From Pisaster brevispinus (Eukaryota; Echinodermata; Asteroidea; Forcipulatida; Asteriidae), in assembly GCA_023634235.1 (NCBI GenBank), contig JAMKCF010000002.1, positions 4,033,722 to 4,097,721 of the forward strand: 64,000 nucleotides of DNA. The letters run 5' to 3'. This document shows positions 58,141-64,000 of the stretch, piece by piece; position 1 is the stretch's first letter, and each line of letters starts with the position of its first letter. The position numbers and the translations under genes were made by a program. The notes under the pieces are model-generated. The model did no database searches and had not been told where the DNA came from. It saw only the letters and a list, made by a program, of their open reading frames with translations.

Positions 58141-59259
58141 GGTTCATTGGGTACTTAATACAGACTCTAGTACCAACAATTTAATACAAGAGCTCAATTT
58201 AAACCAAATGTTTAAACATGCACGGCCCGAATTTTGCAGTAAGTACAATTTTAAAGAGATGTTTTGTTGAACAAATATTGACAGATGTTGCTGTTTCAAC
58301 ACAAACAACTTTTGCGTTTGCCACGAACAATGCACAAAATACATGCAAAACGCAAAACTGTTTGTACATGGCTGGTGGACGTTAGATAATGTAAGAGTCT
58401 AGACAACAGTTCATGTTTAGTTTTTTTAAATATTAACCTTTACATTGGCGTTTTTTTTCGTGCAATACCGCAAGTTAAAGCTTACAACTTTTTCGAATCT
58501 ATAAAACAGCTAATTAAATTTTAGATCAAAATAACAAGTGAGCTCAAAAAAGCAAACAATTGGACCTAACATGTTTAAAACAAAGGTTCTGATTCTAACT
58601 CCCCTTTATTTCAACTTTGAAGTCGCATTATTATAATAAGATGAATAATCGGACAATGAAATTCAGTCATGAAAAAAATAAATTTACCCCCCCCCAAAAA
58701 AAACCAAAAAAAAACCCAAAAAAAACCCCAACAACAACAACAACATAAACCCAGAAAATAATAGTGATCTTTGTTAAACAGTGTTGAAGTCAGTAAAAAC
58801 AGAGAAGAAAACACAAACATCGAAAACCAAAATGAGATTGCAGACAAAGGGTTACGGGGACCGAGAGAGAGGATATACTGGTGTGGACATGGAGAGGACC
58901 CAAGTCGAGAACTACGACACACGAAGCGGTTCAACTGAGTCCATGTTATTTCATTTACATGGATTCAAGTCGGCTGTTAACCTAGCATCGATTGATGTCT
59001 CCACAATTTCACATCAGGACATTATTTTCTACCCAGGTGTAAGGTTATCATAATAATTTATATTTAAAAACACATTATTGAATCGTGTATGTCAACAATG
59101 AACCCGGAAGGAAAGGTGTAAACCACTGAGAGTTCACTCTTCAGTATCAAGTATAACGTTCAGTTTAGACTGGACTTAAAGCAGCCCAAATTCGTAAATT
59201 TTCTCACAGTTTCCGTTGCTCATTCTGCGTACTTGTTCTTCAGTTATTAACAATCAACC
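58141..59259 (+). promoter_or_regulatory. Upstream block of type-II receptor copy 5
   Basis: Homologous to 47161-48328, with the leader cagttattaacaatcaacc before the ATG at 59260. It includes C and A runs at 58685-58735. Confidence 0.4.
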
Positions 59260-61310
59260 ATGGCTTTAAGGTGTTGCGTCTGATCCTGCTGTGTGTTTGG
59301 TGCTCTATGGAATCATATACAGTCATTACGGCCGATGCACAAACACTAGTACTTACTAAAGCTTCACCAATGGGTGATGTAGTGGAGGGTGATACAGTAC
59401 AACTAAGATGGGATGCCACTAACCTGCAATCCAGGCACTTCATTGAGTGGACGAGAGTGGTCATGTCATCATTTGTGACACTCGCTACTAATGTGACCAG
59501 CGTAGACTCACGGTTTACTCTAAATATAACTCATTCGGCAACAGAATCTAGGATTGAGTATCTTGTTATCAGTGATGTGCGGAAGGAGGATACGTCATTT
59601 TTCAGCTGTACAGTGAGATATTCCCAAAACACGAATGATTCAGGGATAACACGAAGCATTTATCTTGCAGTTCTTTACTTCCCATCTGCCATTTGCCCCA
59701 TCTGCATCCCTGATGGTCCTTTCACTGTACAAGAAGGAACGACAGTAAACATGAGCTGCACTACTGAGATAGGAAACCCAACAGTACAGATGCAGATTCT
59801 TACGAGTAGTACTAGCTATGCATGGACTTCTAGCAGAGTTGGTAACGAACAAATGAGGTCATTAATTATGAGAGTAATTGCAACTAATCAAGGTTTTTCA
59901 TATCAATGTAAAACATTTTCGACAAGATTCCCAGGTATGGAAGGATCATGCACAATGGGTCCGAAGCATTTATCTCTACGACAACTGATGGTCCGACCCA
60001 AACAAAAGCAACCATCGAGAATACATCAGCAGCTACAGAAAAAAAACAGTACGCCAACTGAGACAACATCAGTTACGATATTCTCTAATCTTACCACAGA
60101 CCCAAGCACAGATTCTTCCACAAACCAGCCAAATAGTTTCACTACTGATCTCCCTATTGCCATCAGAGCAGGAGCCGCTGGTGCTGGTGGTTTCTTACTC
60201 CTCATAGTGATAACACTGATTGTACTCTACGTGTGTAGATGTTGCTGCTTCAATGATAAATCACGCAGATCATCATTATGGCTGACTGACTTACCACCAA
60301 ACAGTTGAAGACCCAAACACCGACCTTGACATTGATCATAGTGAACCCAAGATGTCCACGAGCGTGTCTGCGACTGACCCCATGACAGAAAACGAACCTG
60401 ATCTGAGAATGCCACCGCAATTTAAGAATCATTCCACATTTACACGCATGAGATGCTAAATAATGACGATGAGGCAGCAGACTTCATTTCTCAAAAAAAA
60501 TTATCAATTCACTCTCAAAACGATGACCAAGAAAGTACCAGATCTCCAGGAATTTCAAGCTTTCAGAATGACCAGGTCTGATGATTGCATCACTAACAAG
60601 GAAGATTGGGAGCATCTTGGAACAGTAGAGCCCAATGAAGGAGACGCTCTTACGTATGGAGTGGTGAAGAAATCGAATCGCGTCTTACAGGGAAGTAAGA
60701 AGAAGCAGCCGGAGATTACGACAGATGGACCAGAACTTTGGTCAGATGTTTCACTCAATCAGCATGAGCACATAAATCCAGCATCCACCGAAAATGAATA
60801 TGCAGAGATGCCTTCCCTCTATGATGATCCAGGCCACAGCAGGAAACTAACAGCTACGGTAAGACCTGTGTCCCACACCCCCAAACCACCCATTCCAAGT
60901 AAACCTGTCTTAGATCATCAGTCATCACGACGTACCAACACTAATCAAGCCCCACCAAGTGTTGCCAAAAAGCCCATCAAGAAGTTCAAACCCAAGGAGA
61001 AAATTCCCCCAGCAGATGAGTTTGAGAATCGAGATGAGACACCTATGCCTCTCCAGTAGCACCGAGTGTATCCCCACATCCTCCATCACCACCATCGCCT
61101 CTCATTGATCATGAGGAGAAGACTTCAGTGGAGGCATACGGTGAGGAAGGAGGCGATGACGTACCACCGGATACACAGGTACCTCATGAGGCTCGTGCAG
61201 CGGATGATCATGACGTGATGTACGCTGAGCTTGATTTGCAATCTGCAACATCAGACGCGATGCCTCAACCACAGGAGGAACAGACACTCTATGCTAGTAT
61301 CATGAGTTAA
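59260..61310 (+). pseudogene. Ig receptor pseudogene, type II ectodomain, tail A (copy 5)
   Basis: The ATG at 59260 is followed by a 7-bp loss relative to copy 4, so translation from it stops after seven codons (MALRCCV). The ectodomain is otherwise open to 60308, but the first Ig cysteine is Trp (LRWDATN against LRCDATD) and the MYPIC entry has become ICPIC. A 5-bp deletion near 60300 breaks the tail frame; later segments (60463-61059 and 61128-61310) are open in other frames and keep TYGVV, EYAEM, VMYAEL and TLYASI. Confidence 0.8.
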
Positions 61311-61329
61311 ACAATTGCTCAATCATTTA

Positions 61330-61830
61330 CCAGTATTGTAGCTAAAAACATTTCAGTCGAGTATCAGGTACTGCCGAGTACGGCCAAGTAGTACTGAAGT
61401 ACAAGAACTTGGGTCATCGGGTACAAGTTTCTCAGTATCAAGTACTTGGATCTCCATGTACAAGTACAATATAAAACAAATACTGCCAAATAATGTAAAA
61501 ACATTGACTTTTTCACTGATTTCTAGACAACAATGTGTGCTTGTTATCTTTTAAACACGACTGCATCATAGAGCTTTATTCCTCTATTCATTGCATTAAC
61601 GCACGTATTACAGGAAAGGAAAGTAGTAGTTTGATCACGAGGAACTTAAAACTGGAGGCTGTGTGCATTACTTCAAGCATGGTTGTTTCTTATATGAGTA
61701 TTGAGTAGGGACTTCGATGGGGAAGCACTTGGCGAGTCGGGTACGAGTTCGAGACGAGTAGGCCTACCATCAAAACGGTGTTCGAGTAGTACTCGAGTTC
61801 AAGTACTGAGTACGAGTACTACAACACTGG
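61330..61830. mobile_element. agtact-rich hAT-like MITE, inverted copy
   Basis: The element of 15709-16251 in reverse orientation, carried along by the inversion. The ends read CCAGTATTGTAG and ACAACACTGG. Confidence 0.6.
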
Positions 61831-62349
61831 ATTTTATACAAGCAACGCTAAGTATGCAATACATATACATTAAATTTCAATTTGTTTGATCATAGGCGGC
61901 TACTTCGTGTTTCTTTTTTATCTGGGTTTGTCTGACTCAAGGTTAAATGGGAGAGGAATGGTGTTCTAAAAAACAGTCAATGCTTTAATCATACCTTCAT
62001 TTTGTATTCCACTTTGCCTAAGTGTTAAAATATGGGAGAAACGCTTATCTGCAAAATGTCCTCATTTTGACTACGTTTTTACAGCCTACTATGGTGTATA
62101 TGTAATCAGCTTTTAGACCAATACGTATCATAGTTAATATATGTTAATATTTGCACCGGATATAAAGAATATAATTTTGCTCTACCCTTACACCAATGTT
62201 TAGCTAGCGCTGTACTTTAAGTGATTTTTCTGTGGGTTTGTTTCACTGAACTCGGGAAAGTACTGAGAATAGTCCTTAATTTACATCAGTGTAAGGGCAA
62301 CACTACTTTATTTTTTTCCCCTATGCAAAAATGTATATAATTTAATCTT

Positions 62350-62520
62350 TACGGTACCAGCTGCTAAGGATTCGGACCTGCCTCTAGCCATCGGGCTAGC
62401 TCGGTGGTCTAGTCGTAAGACATCTGCTCTAGCAATGCAAATGTCGTAGGCTCGAATCCAAACCGCTTGATTTGCCTGAAAATATAGTGCTCGATAAACA
62501 TTGTGTAAGGGTAAACAATA
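62350..62520 (+). mobile_element. tRNA-derived SINE, inverted copy
   Basis: In this inverted unit the SINE reads on the + strand: gggctagctcggtgg (A-box-like), ggctcgaatcc (B-box-like), then the gtaagggtaaac tail. Confidence 0.6.
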
Positions 62521-62830
62521 TTTATCAGAAAATTCATGTTTGTACATCACATCTTAAGAGTGCTGATAATCGGATATTGGTCCGACTTCGGTAATTTAAA
62601 AGGTTTGTCTTAAGGATTGGAAAGCAACACCAAACATTTTTCATTTTTGACTGTGGAAAGTAAGCTTGTACAAAGACGAACCAGTCAAAAAAAATAGAAT
62701 CGGATATGGGACTGCCTTTGGAATTATCAAGGATAAGAAATAAGAAAGCAGGAAAAGAAATTATTTGTGTTTTTTCCCAATTTTTGAACACATTCAACCT
62801 AAGTGCCACAACCAGGATCCTTCTACTTAA

Positions 62831-64000
62831 GTAGAACTAAAATAGCACTTACTGTGTAAGAAGTCAACGGTAGTAAATATTAAAGGATGCAAAATATTTA
62901 TATGTATATAAATAATAGAATACATTGACAAATTCGACAGGGGTAAAACATCGCAAAAAGCACTATGATTGTACTACAGCGCCACACAACTAACTATTCC
63001 ATTGCCAAATTGTTGACTTGTTGGACTATAATGTGTATTTGTTTAAGAAGGACACGAATTCATGAAATGATTAGTATTTACTCGTATCATTGGCCCAGAG
63101 GACTGTTTAACAACGAGGATTCTTTCATCTTATACAAAGCAGATTGTAAATGATTGTTACTTTTTAACTAAATGACAATGTGCATTTTTATTGTCAATGA
63201 TATAATCTAGAAATATAAGAAGGGACTGAACGGGAGAGAGTTTCTCGAAATGCAAATTTTCTTTCCCTAAAATGCTGAGAATTTCAAACATTTCCTTGTG
63301 TAATTATTAACTGAACGTTATTTCTAATCGTACGATTTTATATAAATTTATTACCTAAGTTGCGCATTCATTTAGCATTCACAGTTCTATTAAAAAAATG
63401 TTATTTAGTTGAAGCAAAATGAACAAATCATTGACATCTGCACCAATAAGTAAAATTGTAATGTGCATTTATTCTATGAAATACCAAAATCTATACAAAA
63501 AGCCTAACATATTTTAAAATGTCATTTAAATTTATTGATACTGAAAAACGAAAATGTGGAACAAGGAAGAGGGACTGACATCCACCCAAAGAATTATTTT
63601 TTAAGAGTAGGATATGAAAACTATTCCCATCTCATTACTCATTTTTGAAAGATCGGTTTACCTTTCTCGTAACTTAATCAGCAGAATATGCATTGGTAGT
63701 TTGTTTACGATTTAAAAGGAATCTTGAAAGTCTTGTCAGAGTTAAAAATCTTGGCTCACTTTAATAAGACAAACTAATGCATATCAGTAATCACGGATAA
63801 TAAGCAGAAAGCCTTTCCCAAGTAAGTCAAATTATATGGTATTTTGTCGTCATGTATTATTTTCTGATATGCACTTTTTATGAGTTAATTCTTTGGCTTG
63901 TAGTTAAATTTGGCACATTCAATTACGTTAAGTTTAAGGTTTAACTTTTACGATATTAAAGTATTGGTACAATATTTAAGTATATTGTCAAAGCTCAAAT
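62831..64000 (+). other. Distal 3' flank of copy 5, no gene recognised
   Basis: Colinear with 16270-17350 and its paralogues but more diverged. It runs to the window edge; by analogy a further minisatellite/tail-B cassette might lie beyond. Confidence 0.6.

Larger units (their letters stand above)
61311..62830 (-). repeat. Inverted 1.5-kb 3' flank of copy 5
   Basis: From the stop codon (gagTTAA) to ctacTTAAgtagaac the sequence is the reverse complement of the flank found after copies 1, 2 and 4 (compare 14942-16270). Beyond 62830 it is colinear again. The right junction forms the palindrome ttctacTTAAgtagaa. Confidence 0.85.

Noticed and set aside
1..64000. Bacterial operons, Shine-Dalgarno sites, phage or plasmid features
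   Set aside because: Spliced exons, SINEs, MITEs and animal immune domains show that this is animal nuclear DNA.

Overview
This is animal nuclear DNA. It is AT-rich, genes are sparse, exons have GT/AG borders, and there are many non-autonomous transposons, tRNA-derived SINE pieces and minisatellites. The gene content (a TNF-receptor-like gene, a secreted C1q-like collagen, and an array of immunoglobulin receptors with ITIM-like tails) fits an invertebrate deuterostome. An echinoderm such as a sea star is my best guess, with amphioxus or a hemichordate as alternatives. That assignment is inference; no species marker is visible.

Layout. (1) About 1.1-7.3 kb: the 3' part of a multi-exon single-pass receptor with a TNFR-like cysteine-rich exon, a Thr/Asn-rich stalk, a transmembrane exon and several small symmetric phase 1-1 cytoplasmic exons. 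A minisatellite of about 37 bp follows, to 8.85 kb. (2) 8.85-12.9 kb: no gene seen. (3) 12.9-61.3 kb: a tandem array of five immunoglobulin receptor copies, all on the + strand, at 12.96, 23.12, 42.91, 48.33 and 59.26 kb. Each has a signal peptide, two Ig domains, one membrane span and a tyrosine-rich tail. There are two tails. Tail A is about 360 residues, begins with a Cys cluster (CRCCCF) and ends with an ITIM (VMYAEL) and an ITSM-like motif (TLYASI). Tail B is shorter, with YIEL, VYMEP, SYEAV and PYQNL motifs. Copies 1, 2, 4 and 5 carry tail A and copy 3 carries tail B. Three further tail-B cassettes (18.7, 40.5 and 55.3 kb) have no ectodomain and sit directly behind a 28-bp minisatellite.

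Only copy 1 (12956-14941) is fully open. Copy 2 is broken by stops and by a probable 1.58-kb solo LTR. Copy 3 has three frameshifts. Copy 4 has an intact ectodomain and membrane span but a truncated tail. Copy 5 has lost its start frame, the first Ig cysteine and the tail frame. The array also shows two local inversions with TTAA at their edges, a near-identical 1-kb block shared by copies 1 and 2, SINE presence/absence differences, several MITEs, and tandemly duplicated promoter blocks that keep orphan gene starts.

(4) 30.1-40.25 kb: a segment absent from the matching place in the other repeat units. It holds a complete two-exon C1q-like gene with its own TATA box. (5) 61.3-64 kb: the 3' flank of copy 5, partly inverted.

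How the genes may work together (inference): a soluble C1q-like recognition protein, a TNFR-like receptor and a fast-changing family of paired-type Ig receptors would make a small innate-immune neighbourhood. The central observation is one Ig ectodomain family joined to two unrelated signalling tails, the arrangement known from vertebrate paired receptors.
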